NCBI GenBank assembly: GCA_963737405.1
Contig: CAVTSL010000012.1
Coordinates: 124,001-188,000, forward strand
Direction: 5' to 3'
DNA from: JACCTU01 sp963737405
GTDB taxonomy: Bacteria; Actinomycetota; Thermoleophilia; Gaiellales; Gaiellaceae
Length of the DNA: 64,000 nucleotides
Below the pieces are notes generated by a model. That model saw nothing but the letters and a program-made list of their open reading frames with translations, was not told where the DNA came from and did no database searches. Shown piece after piece: positions 35,050-44,400 of the stretch. Each line of letters opens with the position of its first letter. Position 1 is the stretch's first letter. Both the position numbers and the translations under genes were made by a program.

Positions 35050-36298
35050 AGCGGCGGCGATGGTATCAGCCGTCTCTTTAAGGCCAGATGAGCGATTCGG
35101 CTCCGTCCGATGGCGTCTCTACCGTTCGTCGGCCCTATGGCCGTTGCAGCTCGCGATCGCGTTCCTGCTCCTCGGCTCCCCGCGGTGGGCGGGGTTCTGC
35201 TCGCGCGCCTGCTCGTGGGGGAGCTGCGCAGATGCCCGCGACGAGACCGGACGAGGTGCTCACGAAGCGGACGGCGAGGTCGACCGGCGGCGCGCCGGCA
35301 TGGAGGCGAGAAGAGCGACCGCCGGCTGGCCGAGGGCTCGACGCGAAGGACGACTGCCGCCTCCAGAGCCGGTCGAAGACAGGGACGTCGCATCCGAAGA
35401 GTCGCCTGGCGAAGGTCGACAGGCGACGGCCGCAGGTCTCGAGCAGGCGCGCCAGAGGCGTTCGGCCGCTCGAGCAGGAGCACTCCGCGCGCCCAACGGG
35501 CAGGGCGGGTTCGGCGAGACCGGAACTCGAGAACCGCCTGCGAACGCCGGCTCGCGGCGGGCGGTCGGGGCAGATCCAGTACGGGTTCGCGAGTGGTGAG
35601 CGCGTCGACGCGATCCTGCGACTTCGTGGCCCGGCCCGATCGCGACGCGAGGTGGACCGCTGCGGCGGAACTTCGAGAGCTCGCCGCAGCCGAGAGCGAC
35701 GAAGAGCGCGTCGTCGATGAGAAGGGCGTTCGCGCGCGACCTCGACGCGTCGAGGGACAGGACGACGACGCACGCGCGATCGCCATCGCCTCGCACGCCC
35801 GCCAGAGTTCGCGACCACATGACGAAGCTCGCCGCGAAGGCGTACTGGCGTCAATTCGCGCCACGCGGAGTTCGTCGTCTTTCCTGACGAGGGTCTCCGC
35901 TGCGGCAAGACAGGAGACGCTCCTCCGAGGACGCGCATGGAAGCGGGCGTCTTCCTGGTCTCGCCCACGACGTTCACGGCGCAGCTCCAGGTGATCGCGA
36001 CCGGGCACAGGGGCTGCGGATCGAGCAGCAGGCCCACGAGGTGAGGGCGTACGATCGTCTCGGCAGCTCGCGGAAGGACTTCGATGGCTCCAAGGTCGAT
36101 TCGACGTCGTCGGCAATGCACAACGGGGGCGCCCGAGAGCAAGTACTCCGTGGCGGAGAGGCGGCTCGCGACCCGGTGTCGAGGCGAGGAGCTGCCGAGA
36201 TCGAGCGTGCGAGCGAGCAGGACGATGATGCGCTCGAGCGACGCGGAGCCCGTCGACCTCCCGCGGGCGCTGGACGCCGCCTAGACCGCTCTCGTACG
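35050..36298. other. 1.2-kb stretch without a convincing gene
   Basis: Several long frames are open on both strands but none shows a known domain. On the minus strand coding-like pieces hop between frames: VEVLPRAA-type text and HLVGLLLDPQPLCPVAITW near 36000, then VVVLSLDASRSRANALLID near 35750. This is what a decayed or error-broken gene would give. I see no RNA gene or repeat. If real, a product read on the minus strand from about 36120 to 35100 is the best guess. Confidence 0.35.
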
Positions 36299-36307
36299 AT
36301 GCGCGCG

Positions 36308-36457
36308 ATGTCCCTGCGCGCGCTCTTCCGGCGCTCGCGCCCGAAGCGGCCGGAGCCGATCGACGAGCAGACCTCGCTCAGCGAGGCCGACGTGAGGAAG
36401 CTGCAGCGCGTCCAGCGCGCGGGGCCGAAGGCCGTCCGGGTCCTGCGGCGGCGCTAG
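36308..36457 (+). CDS. Possible small basic protein
   Basis: 49 residues, MSLRALFRRSRPKRPEPIDE and ending AGPKAVRVLRRR. It overlaps the end of the convergent baeRF gene by four bases, as other real convergent pairs do here. It has no ribosome site and no family that I recognise, so it may be chance. Confidence 0.3.
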   Translation: MSLRALFRRSRPKRPEPIDEQTSLSEADVRKLQRVQRAGPKAVRVLRRR

Positions 36458-37590
36458 AAGCGCAGCAGCGCCGCGAGACCCTCGACCGGGCCGAGGTCGA
36501 CGTGGTGCCGGACGGCGAGCAGCGACCCGCCGTGGAGCAACGTCTGGTGGACCGCGAGGTCGAAGCCCGAGTCGCGCGGCTCGAGCGGCGTCCCGTCGAG
36601 CGGGCACTCCCCTCCCTCGAGCGAGGCGCGGCCGCACTTCGGGCACTCGTGCGCGGGCTTGTTCGCTCCCTCCTCGTAGAGCAGGAGCTCGACGCGCCCG
36701 TCGGAGGCAGCCGCGAGCGTCTCGGCCCAGCCCGACGACGCGCGCGTGCCCTTGGCCGCGCGCTCGCGCCAGCGATCGATCGCGGCGCGCTCGGCTGCGA
36801 CCCCCGCCTCCTCGAGCAGCGGCTGGACGACGGCGAGCAGCCCGTTCGCGTCGACGTGCGCCTCCGCCTCCGTCGTCCCGACCAGCGCGTTCTTCACCTC
36901 GTGCGGCAGCGTCTCGATGAACTCGGACCGCGTCTCGTCCGATCCGACGACGACCACCTTCGGGCCCTCGATGTTGCGGACGACCTGGTCGAGCTCCGAC
37001 GCGACCTCGCGCAGGTGCTCGGCGACGAGGTTCTCGATGTGCCGCTGGTAGCGCGCCTGCGACCAGCCGCCCTGATCGTGGCGTCCCGGCTGCTCCTCGG
37101 TCCGGTCGACGACCTCCCGGAGCCGGCCGCCCACGAGCCGGAAGAGCTGTCCGCGCTCGCGCCCGACGAACGCGACGAGCGCGCCGTCGCCGCGACCGAC
37201 GTGGGGTGCGAGCGGCCCGATGTTGAACCCGCGGCCGAGGTCGACGACGTCGGGCACCGGGTCGGGCAGCGACACCGTCGACCAGTAGTCGCCGGAGACG
37301 AAGACGGCGACGCCGCGTGCACCGTCCCGCTCGAACTCGTTGTCGTAGAACTCGCGGATCCGGCCGAGGTCGCGCTCGAGCCCCTCCCGCTCCTGGTGGG
37401 ACAGCCGCTCGCGCTTCGCGTCGATCCGCTTCCCCGCGTCGGAGAGGAGCGAGCTGACCCGTGTGTCGGCCACGGTGGGCGTCGGCGTGTCCGTCGGGTC
37501 GAGGTCGACGTAGAGGCTGATCGCGCACTCGCTCGGAGAGCGGAAACGCGCGAGCTCGCGGAGTCGGTTCAGCGTGAGCGTCTCGGCCAT
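36454..37590 (-). CDS. baeRF / Vms1-like release-factor relative with zinc ribbon
   Basis: 378 residues in the architecture of bacterial eRF1-like (baeRF, Vms1/Ankzf1-related) proteins. An N-terminal helical part is followed by an eRF1 domain-2-like core (VAVFVSGDYWSTVSLPD, LVAFVGRERGQLFRLV) and the loop DQGGWSQARYQRHIE at about 172-186. This stands where eRF1 has GGQ; Gly-Gly is kept, Gln is replaced by Trp and a Gln follows two residues later. An RNase-like domain-3 comes next (VVVVGSDETRSEFIETLP), then a zinc ribbon HECPKCGRASLEGGECPLDG. It may release or cleave peptidyl-tRNA on stalled ribosomes. Confidence 0.8.
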   Translation of the reverse strand: MAETLTLNRLRELARFRSPSECAISLYVDLDPTDTPTPTVADTRVSSLLSDAGKRIDAKRERLSHQEREGLERDLGRIREFYDNEFERDGARGVAVFVSGDYWSTVSLPDPVPDVVDLGRGFNIGPLAPHVGRGDGALVAFVGRERGQLFRLVGGRLREVVDRTEEQPGRHDQGGWSQARYQRHIENLVAEHLREVASELDQVVRNIEGPKVVVVGSDETRSEFIETLPHEVKNALVGTTEAEAHVDANGLLAVVQPLLEEAGVAAERAAIDRWRERAAKGTRASSGWAETLAAASDGRVELLLYEEGANKPAHECPKCGRASLEGGECPLDGTPLEPRDSGFDLAVHQTLLHGGSLLAVRHHVDLGPVEGLAALLRF

Positions 37591-37664
37591 CGCCTTACGG
37601 GCATACCCCCTCTGGCGGCGATTCTATGCTGGGTTCCACGAGGGTGCCGGGTGGGAAGACCCGT

Positions 37665-37690
37665 GGAACAACCGTCCGGCCCTTAGCGTT
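37665..37690 (+). promoter_or_regulatory. Promoter of trxB: SigR-like GGAAC-N18-GTT, overlapping TAGCGT
   Basis: GGAAC at 37665-37669 and GTT at 37688-37690 are exactly 18 bases apart, as in SigR (thiol-stress sigma factor) promoters of actinobacteria, for which trxB is the classic target. TAGCGT at 37684-37689 overlaps and could serve the housekeeping sigma factor instead. GTTCCACG / CGTGGAAC (37633-37640, 37662-37669) is an inverted repeat just upstream. Confidence 0.5.
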
Positions 37691-37701
37691 GAATAGAGCA
37701 G

Positions 37702-38682
37702 ATGGAAATCCGTGATGTCATCGTGATCGGCGGCGGCCCCGCCGGCTATACGGCGGCGCTCTACGCCGCCCGAGCCAACCTGAAGCCGCTCGTGATCGAG
37801 GGGTTCCAGTGGGGCGGCCAGCTGATGATCACCAGCGACGTCGAGAACTATCCCGGGTACCCGGAGGGCATCCTGGGCCCGCAGATGATGGCCGACTTCC
37901 GGCGGCAGGCCGAGCGGTTCGGGACGGAGTTCATCACCGACGACGTGACGAAGGTCGACTTCTCGGAGCGCCCGTTCCGCGTGTGGGTCGGGAACGACGA
38001 GTACCGGGCCCGCACCGTGATCGTCTCGACCGGGGCGAGCGCGCGCCAGCTCGGCCTCCCGTCCGAGATCGCGCTCCAGGGCCGCGGCGTCACCTACTGC
38101 GCGACCTGCGACGGCGCGTTCTACCGCGACAAGGAGGTCGTGGTAGCCGGCGGCGGCGACTCGGCGATGGAGGAGGCGCTCTTCCTCACTCGCTTCGCCT
38201 CGAAGGTGACGATCGTGCATCGCCGGAACGAGTTCCGCGCGTCGCAGATCATGACCGACCGCGCGCGCGCGAACGACAAGATCGAGTTCCTGACGCCCTT
38301 CGTCGTCGAGGACGTCCTCGGCGTCGAGGACGGCAAGCTCACGGCGATCAGGCTCCGGAACGTCGAGACCGACGAGGTCGTCGACTACCCGTCCGACGGC
38401 CTCTTCGTGGCGATCGGCCACGACCCGAACACGAAGCTCTTCCTCGACGAGCTCGACCACGACGCGGCCGGCTACCTGATCACGAAGCCGCGCTCGACGG
38501 AGACGAACGTCCCGGGCGTGTTCGCCGTCGGCGACGTGCAGGACCACACCTACCGGCAGGCGATCACCGCCGCCGGCTCGGGTTGCATGGGCGCGCTCGA
38601 CGCCGAGCGCTTCCTCGCCGCGGAAGAGGGTCACCTCCACGACGCGCTCGCGGTCCCGCGCGTCGAGACGGCTGACGTCTAG
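37702..38682 (+). CDS. trxB: Thioredoxin reductase
   Basis: 326 residues. FAD loop VIVIGGGPAGYTAALYAAR, redox Cys pair C133-A-T-C136 in TYCATCDGAFYRD, NADPH loop VVVAGGGDSAMEEA followed by HRRNEFRAS, and the second FAD site GVFAVGDVQD. It passes electrons from NADPH to thioredoxin in the cytoplasm. No thioredoxin gene follows. A CorA gene starts 11 bases after its stop. Confidence 0.96.
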   Translation: MEIRDVIVIGGGPAGYTAALYAARANLKPLVIEGFQWGGQLMITSDVENYPGYPEGILGPQMMADFRRQAERFGTEFITDDVTKVDFSERPFRVWVGNDEYRARTVIVSTGASARQLGLPSEIALQGRGVTYCATCDGAFYRDKEVVVAGGGDSAMEEALFLTRFASKVTIVHRRNEFRASQIMTDRARANDKIEFLTPFVVEDVLGVEDGKLTAIRLRNVETDEVVDYPSDGLFVAIGHDPNTKLFLDELDHDAAGYLITKPRSTETNVPGVFAVGDVQDHTYRQAITAAGSGCMGALDAERFLAAEEGHLHDALAVPRVETADV

Positions 38683-38693
38683 CCGCCTCCGCG

Positions 38694-39621
38694 GTGGCAC
38701 GCGACAACTGGATCGACCTCCTCGATCCGTCGGAGGACGAGCTGCTGGAGCGCGCGCCGACCGACCTGCATCCGCGCGCGATGACCGAGCTCACCGCACC
38801 CCCGACCGACCAGCCGCCCCGACCCGTGATCGAAGGCCACGGCGACTACGTCTTCGGTCACCTCGTCGCCCCGGTCGCCGTGACGGAGGAGGACCGCATC
38901 TACTACCAGGAGCTCGGCTTCGTGCTGACGAACGACCGGATCCTCACGGTGCGCAAGACGCCGATCGACGGGCGGCCGTTCGACCCGACGCCGGTCGAGC
39001 GCATCTGCGACATGAAAGGTCACGTCGCGCCCGGCATGATCGCGTACCTCCTCGTCGACGAGGTCGCGGAGCGCTACCTCGAGATCCTCGACGCCGTCGA
39101 CGAGGAGGTCCAGGAGGTCGAGGAGAACGTCGGCGTCTGGGACCCGCGCCACGCGCAGCGGCGGTTCGCGGAGCTGCGCCGGACGGGCATCGGGATCCGC
39201 CGGACGCTCGGACCAACCCGCGACGCGGTCCGCGGGATCGTCGACGGCCGCACCGATCTCGAGGGACGTCCGCTCTTCCGGCGCGAGCTCTTTCCGCGCG
39301 ACGTGGAGCTCCACTTCGCCCAGGTGCACGACAAGCTCCTTCGAGCGATCGACGGGCTCGACTTCGCCCGCGACGCGGTCGCGGCAGTCCGCGACTACTA
39401 CCAGGGGCAGATCGCTCACGACCAGAACGACGTCGTGAAGAAGCTCGCCGTGATCGCCTCCCTCCTTCTCTTCCCGACGTTCATCGTCGGCGTCTATGGC
39501 CAGAACTTCGATCACATGCCCGAGCTCCATTGGGACCTCGGCTACCTCTTCTCCTGGGCGCTGATCGTCGTGCACGACCATCGCGCAGCTCGTGTTCTTC
39601 CGCTGGCGTCGGTGGATCTAG
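38694..39621 (+). CDS. corA: CorA-family magnesium/metal channel (apparent frame break)
   Basis: About 308 residues. A long cytoplasmic part with heptad-like helices (YLEILDAVDEEVQEVEENV) precedes two C-terminal membrane helices. The first ends in the CorA signature region FIVGVYGQNFDHMPEL, with GQN in place of the usual GMN, a variant known to me from actinobacteria. One extra base near 39571 breaks the second helix; without it the end reads ALIVVTTIAQLVFFRWRRWI and stops at TAG 39619-39621. GTG start at 38694. Confidence 0.88.
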
Positions 39622-39643
39622 TAGGCGGAGCTACGATCGAGAC

Positions 39644-40090
39644 GTGCCGTACTTCATCTGCCCGAACTGCAAGAACCGCTCGATCGACAACGACGGCCGC
39701 GAGGGCCTGCTCGACCAGGCCGCGGCCTGCCAGCGGTGCGGGTTCGGGTTCCTGTTCGAGCTGCTCGACGACTACTACCCCGCCCCCGGCGCCGGGTTCG
39801 TCGTCTGCGACCGCGAGGCCCGCGTCCTCGCGACCGGGAGGGGCGTCTTCGAGCTGACGGGCTACCAGGAGCCGGAGCTCATCGGCCGCAACGTGGTCGA
39901 CGCGCTCGGGCTCGAGGGGACCGAGGACATGCCGAACCCCGCCGCCGTCGCGCTCGAGTGGGGCGTCCGCCGGCTCGGCGAGAAGCTCCAGCTCCGCACG
40001 CGCGCGGGCATCGCGAAGACGGTGACCGCCGACTTCTTCCCCGCGTACGACGAGGACGGCGGGCTGCTCGTGGCGCTGGCGCCTCGCTAG
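39644..40090 (+). CDS. Zinc-ribbon PAS-domain protein
   Basis: 148 residues. The start FICPNCKNRSIDNDGREGL ... ACQRCGFGF holds two Cys-x-x-Cys pairs (zinc ribbon). A PAS domain follows (VVCDREARVLATGRGVFELTG, ELIGRNVVDALGL). No output domain is present, so it should signal by contact with a partner. Possible roles are redox or ligand sensing. GTG start at 39644 with TACGAT seven bases before and no Shine-Dalgarno, so perhaps leaderless. Its stop overlaps the convergent nth gene by four bases. Confidence 0.75.
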   Translation: MPYFICPNCKNRSIDNDGREGLLDQAAACQRCGFGFLFELLDDYYPAPGAGFVVCDREARVLATGRGVFELTGYQEPELIGRNVVDALGLEGTEDMPNPAAVALEWGVRRLGEKLQLRTRAGIAKTVTADFFPAYDEDGGLLVALAPR

Positions 40091-40755
40091 ACCCGCGAAG
40101 ACGGGCAGAGGTCGTTCAGCACGCAGATCTCGCAGTGCGGGTTCCGCGCGAGGCAGACGCGGCGGCCGTGCCAGATCAAGAGGTGCGGGAAGCGACCCCA
40201 GTCCTCGCGCGGGACGAGCTTGATCAGGTCGCGCTCGATCTTCACCGGGTCGTCCTGCTTCGTGAGGCCGAGCCGCTGGGAGAGGCGGCGCACGTGCGTG
40301 TCGACGACGATCCCCTGCGGTTGCCCGAGCTCGGCGGCGACGACGTTCGCGGTCTTCCGTGCGACGCCCGGCAGCCGCGTCAGCTCCTCGATCGTCCGCG
40401 GCACCTCGCCGTCGAACTCCTCGAGCAGCATGTGCATCGTGCCGCGGAGCGCCTTCGTCTTCTGCCGGAAGAAGCCGGTCGCGAAGATGTCGCGCTCGAG
40501 CTCCTCCGGCGGCACGGCGAGGTAGTCCTCGGGACGGTGGTACTTCGCGAACAGCCGCTCCGTGACGCGGTTCACGTTCACGTCCGTCGTCTGCGCGGAG
40601 AGCATCACCGAGACGAGCAGCTCGAGCGGGTTGCGGAAGCTGAGCGCGATCGTCGCGTCCTCGTGCTCGCGCGCGAGCCGGTCGATGATCTCGCGGATGC
40701 GTTGCCGCTTCGGGCCGACGCGCTTCCGCGCCTCCCCGACGAAGCTACGCGCCAC
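40087..40755 (-). CDS. nth: Endonuclease III (DNA glycosylase/AP lyase)
   Basis: 222 residues. Helix-hairpin-helix LPGVARKTANVVAAE with the catalytic Lys, the catalytic Asp in GIVVDTHVRRLS, and the 4Fe-4S ligands Cys-x6-Cys-x2-Cys-x5-Cys in CLARNPHCEICVLNDLC. It removes oxidised pyrimidines in base excision repair. The GTG start overlaps the phosphoesterase stop by 11 bases, so it is the last gene of a repair operon with the AddAB-like genes. Confidence 0.95.
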   Translation of the reverse strand: MARSFVGEARKRVGPKRQRIREIIDRLAREHEDATIALSFRNPLELLVSVMLSAQTTDVNVNRVTERLFAKYHRPEDYLAVPPEELERDIFATGFFRQKTKALRGTMHMLLEEFDGEVPRTIEELTRLPGVARKTANVVAAELGQPQGIVVDTHVRRLSQRLGLTKQDDPVKIERDLIKLVPREDWGRFPHLLIWHGRRVCLARNPHCEICVLNDLCPSSRV

Positions 40756-41440
40756 GCGCCATCCGCTCGAAGTACTCCGACGCCTCGTCCGGCCCGATCG
40801 GCTCGACGAGCGACGACTGGACGAGGTCGTCGAGCCGGGGGAACTCGAGCGCGCGGGCGGCGCCGATCATCGCGTCGATGTCGTATTCGGTCCTGCGGTG
40901 CTCCACGTCGGGGCCGAGGATCGCCCAGTACGCGCCGGGCTGCACCTCGTACGGCAGGCCGACGCTCCCCGGGTTGACGATCCGGAACCCGGCGGCGCGC
41001 CGGTCGTAGCGAACGTGCACGTGACCGTGGACGACGACGTCGGCCTCGACTCCGGACAGGATCTCCCGCAGACGATCCTCCGGCGTCAGGCGGGTGACGA
41101 TCTCCTCGTCGCTTCGCGGAGTCGCGTGGCAGAAGAGCACGTTCCCGAGGCCGCCGACGTCCAGCGAGACCGTCAGCGGCCAGCCGAGCACGACGGCGTG
41201 TCCCTCGTCGCCGAGGCGTTCCCTCCGCCACGGCTCGAGCGCGCGGTCCGCGTTCCCGAGCACGACGAGCGCCCGCTCGCCGAGCGAGAGCACGCGTTCG
41301 AGCGTCTCCGCCGGCCAGGGACCCGAGATCACGTCGCCGCCGAACACGATCCGGTCGACGCCCTCGCGCTCGACCTCCGCCAGCACGGCGTCGAGGGCGG
41401 GCAGGTTGCCGTGGACGTCGTAGAGCGCGGCGACGCGCAC
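40745..41440 (-). CDS. Calcineurin-like metallophosphoesterase (YfcE/MJ0936 type)
   Basis: 231 residues. Metal motifs: ALYDVHGNLPAL (Asp, His), VFGGDVISGP, VVLGNADR (where most have GNHD), FCHATPRSD and VVHGHVHV. This group hydrolyses phosphodiesters such as 2',3'-cyclic nucleotides or bis-nucleotides; the substrate is not known. The change from GNHD to GNAD lies in the standard family variation. It lies between the helicase and nth in one operon (one-base overlap with the helicase stop). Confidence 0.85.
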   Translation of the reverse strand: MRVAALYDVHGNLPALDAVLAEVEREGVDRIVFGGDVISGPWPAETLERVLSLGERALVVLGNADRALEPWRRERLGDEGHAVVLGWPLTVSLDVGGLGNVLFCHATPRSDEEIVTRLTPEDRLREILSGVEADVVVHGHVHVRYDRRAAGFRIVNPGSVGLPYEVQPGAYWAILGPDVEHRRTEYDIDAMIGAARALEFPRLDDLVQSSLVEPIGPDEASEYFERMARGA

Positions 41441-44400
41441 TAGACGGCGACGGCCGCCGCGGCCGGCATCGGCTGCAGCGGCAGCCGCGGGCCCGCGCAG
41501 ACGACGTCGAGCGCGGGGCAGCCCGCGCAGGCGTACTCGCTCGGCGTCGGCCGGAACTCGCCGGCGCGCAGCCGGGCGATCGCGGCCGAGAGCTCCGCCT
41601 CGAGCTCGGGTACCTCGCTTCGCGTGAACCTCGTCGCGACCGGGCGATCGGGCTGCTCGAGGAACTGGTAGACGACCTCGACCTCCTCGGCGCCGGCGCG
41701 GAAGCACGCGAGCGCGTAGACGAGCCGCTGGAGGCGGTACGAGCGCTCGACCACCTCGTCCGGCTCCTCGTCCTCGAGGACGTTCGTCTTGTAGTCGACG
41801 ACGAGCGCACGCCCGTCGGTGGCGTGGTGCGTGTCGAGGAAGCCGTGGAGCAGAACGCCGTCGTGCTCGAACGTGAAGTGCCGCTCCTTCGCGACGCCGT
41901 CGAGGCCGGCCACGCGCGCCGCGAGATCCGACGCGCAGTACGCCTCGACCAGCGAGCGGATGCGTGCGATCTCCTCGTCTGTGGCGGTCGGGTACGCGCC
42001 GCGCACCCGCTCCTCCCAGCCGTCGGGAAGGCCGGGCGACGCGAGGTCGACGTGCTCGAGCTCACCGTGCACGGCGCTGCCGATCGCGGTGCCGGAGAGC
42101 CCCTCGTGGCCGACGGACTCGACGTCGAGCGAGCGCATCCCCGCGACCCGCTCGGCGAAGTACCGGTACGAGCACGTCTCGAAGAGCGACAGGGCCGTGA
42201 ACGAGAGACGTCGGACGTGATGGATCGCCGGCTCCGCGATCGACGTCAGCTCCGGCAGCGTCGGGGCCGGCGGCGGCAGCGGGGCGACGCCGCCCTCCTC
42301 GAAGAGCGCGAGCTGGCCCGGCTCCCCCACGTCCTCGTCGACCTCGGTCTCCGGCGCCCACCGGTCGAAGCGCACCTGGATCAGCGCGCTGCCCCGCTCG
42401 AGCTCGAGCGGCGCGCCGTTCGCGGCCGCGAGCTCCTCGCCCGCGTCGAGCCGCTCGAGCACCCAGCCCATCGGCGTCGAGCGGTCGGCGGTGCTCTCGC
42501 GGTCGATCGCGCCGGAGACGATCAGCCGGTCGATCGCTCGCGTCATCGCGACGTAGTAGAGGCGCAGCCGCTCGGTCCGCTCCTCCTCCTCGCGCGCGCG
42601 CCGCACGGCCTCGTAGTCGAACGCGCCTCTGCGCTTCGTCGTGAGCGGATCCGCAACGCGGAAGCCGAACCGCCCGTCGGAGAGCGCGAGGATCTCGTCG
42701 GCGTCGGGCGCGCGCCTGTCACGCCCCGCGTCCGCCACGACGACCACCTTGAACTCGAGCCCCTTCGCGGCGTGGATCGTCAGCAGCCGAACCGCGTCGG
42801 CGCCCTCCTCCTCCGCGACCGCCTCGAGCTCCTTCGCGCCGACGGCCTCCTGGTCGCGCACGAACCGGACGAAGCCTTCGATCTCGGGCCCGCGCAGCTC
42901 CTCGTACGAGCGCGCGAGCCGCGCGAGCTTCCGCAGGTTCGCGTAGCGCCGCCGTCCGTCCCACTGCGCGAGCACGGCGAGGTCGTAGTCGTGCTCGGAG
43001 ACGATCCGCTCGCACAGCCGCTCGAGCGACAGCCGCGGCACCGACCGCACGAGCCGCTCGTACCGCTGCAGGAACGCGCGGAGCAGGTTCGCGTCGCGCT
43101 CCGGCAGGTCGGGAGGCAGACCCTTCTCGATCCCCGAGAACAGCGGGCGCTTCGACGCGACGCGCCTGATCAGCACGAGCGCGTCGTTCGAGACGCCGAC
43201 GAACGGCGAGGCCAGTACCGAGACCAACGCCCGGTCGTCGTACCGGTTCTGGAGCAGCTGGAGGTACTGGAGGAGATCGACGACCTGCTGCTGGCCGAAG
43301 TAGCCGCGCCCCGTCGCGCGATAGGTCGGAAGCCCCGCATGCCGCAGCTCCTCCTCGTACGCCTCGGCGTCCGTGCCGGCCGCGAAGAGCAGGACGATCT
43401 CGCCCGGAGTCGCCGCGCCCTCGTCGACGAGCTCGCGCACGCGGCGCGCGATGTGCTTGGCCTCCGCGCGTCGCCAGTGCACGCCGGTGTCCGCGTACGT
43501 CTCCTTCTCGGTCACGAGCAGCTCGACCGGATGGCCGAAGACCGGGTCGGGGAACTCGCCCGAGGCGGCGAGCGGCTGGAAACCCTCGCCGAACTCGTCG
43601 TGGAAGAGGAAGTTGACCGCCGCGAGCACCTCGGGCCGCGAGCGGTAGTTCCGCACGAGCGCGATCCCGCCGCCCTCGGCCTCGCGCCGCTCGCGGAACA
43701 CGCGCACGTCCGCGTGCCGGAAGCCGTAGATCGACTGGAACTCGTCGCCGACGAAGAAGACCTCGGGCCGGCCGGGTCCGTCGGCGAGGAGGTCGACGAG
43801 CTCGCACTGGAGCCGGTTCGTGTCCTGGAACTCGTCGACCATGATCGCGGTGAAGCGAAGGTGCTCGCGCTCGCGGATCCGCTCGTTCCTGACGAGGAGG
43901 TCGCGCGCGACGAGCTGGAGGTCCTCGAAGTCGAGCACGCCCTCGCGCTGCTTCGCCTCGGCGTACGCGGTCGCGAACCCGTCGAGGAGCTCCTGGAGCA
44001 GATCGCGGTCGCGCAGCGCGAGCTCGTCGGTCGCGGCCTGCTCGACGGCCTTCCGCGCCTCTTCGTACGTCTGCGCGCGCAGTCCCGACGCCTTGTGCGC
44101 GGAGAGGTCGAGCAGGCGGTCCGGGCTCGGCTCGCCCTGCACGAGCTCGAGCAGCCGCGCCGAGTTCTGGCGCTGCAGGTCGGTCGCGTTCGCGTCGTCG
44201 GCGAGGCACCGCGCGGCGTCGCGCAGCTGTTCGAGCCGCTCTGCGAGCGGCGCGCGCTCGCCGAGGTCGAGCACGAGCGGGCGACCGGCCGAGCGAAGCG
44301 TCTCGTAGACGCCGATCAGCATCCGCCGCAGCCGCTGCGTGCCGTACGTCGCGAGCAGGCGCAGCCGCTCCGGATGCTCGCGCGCGCAGAACTCGTCGAG

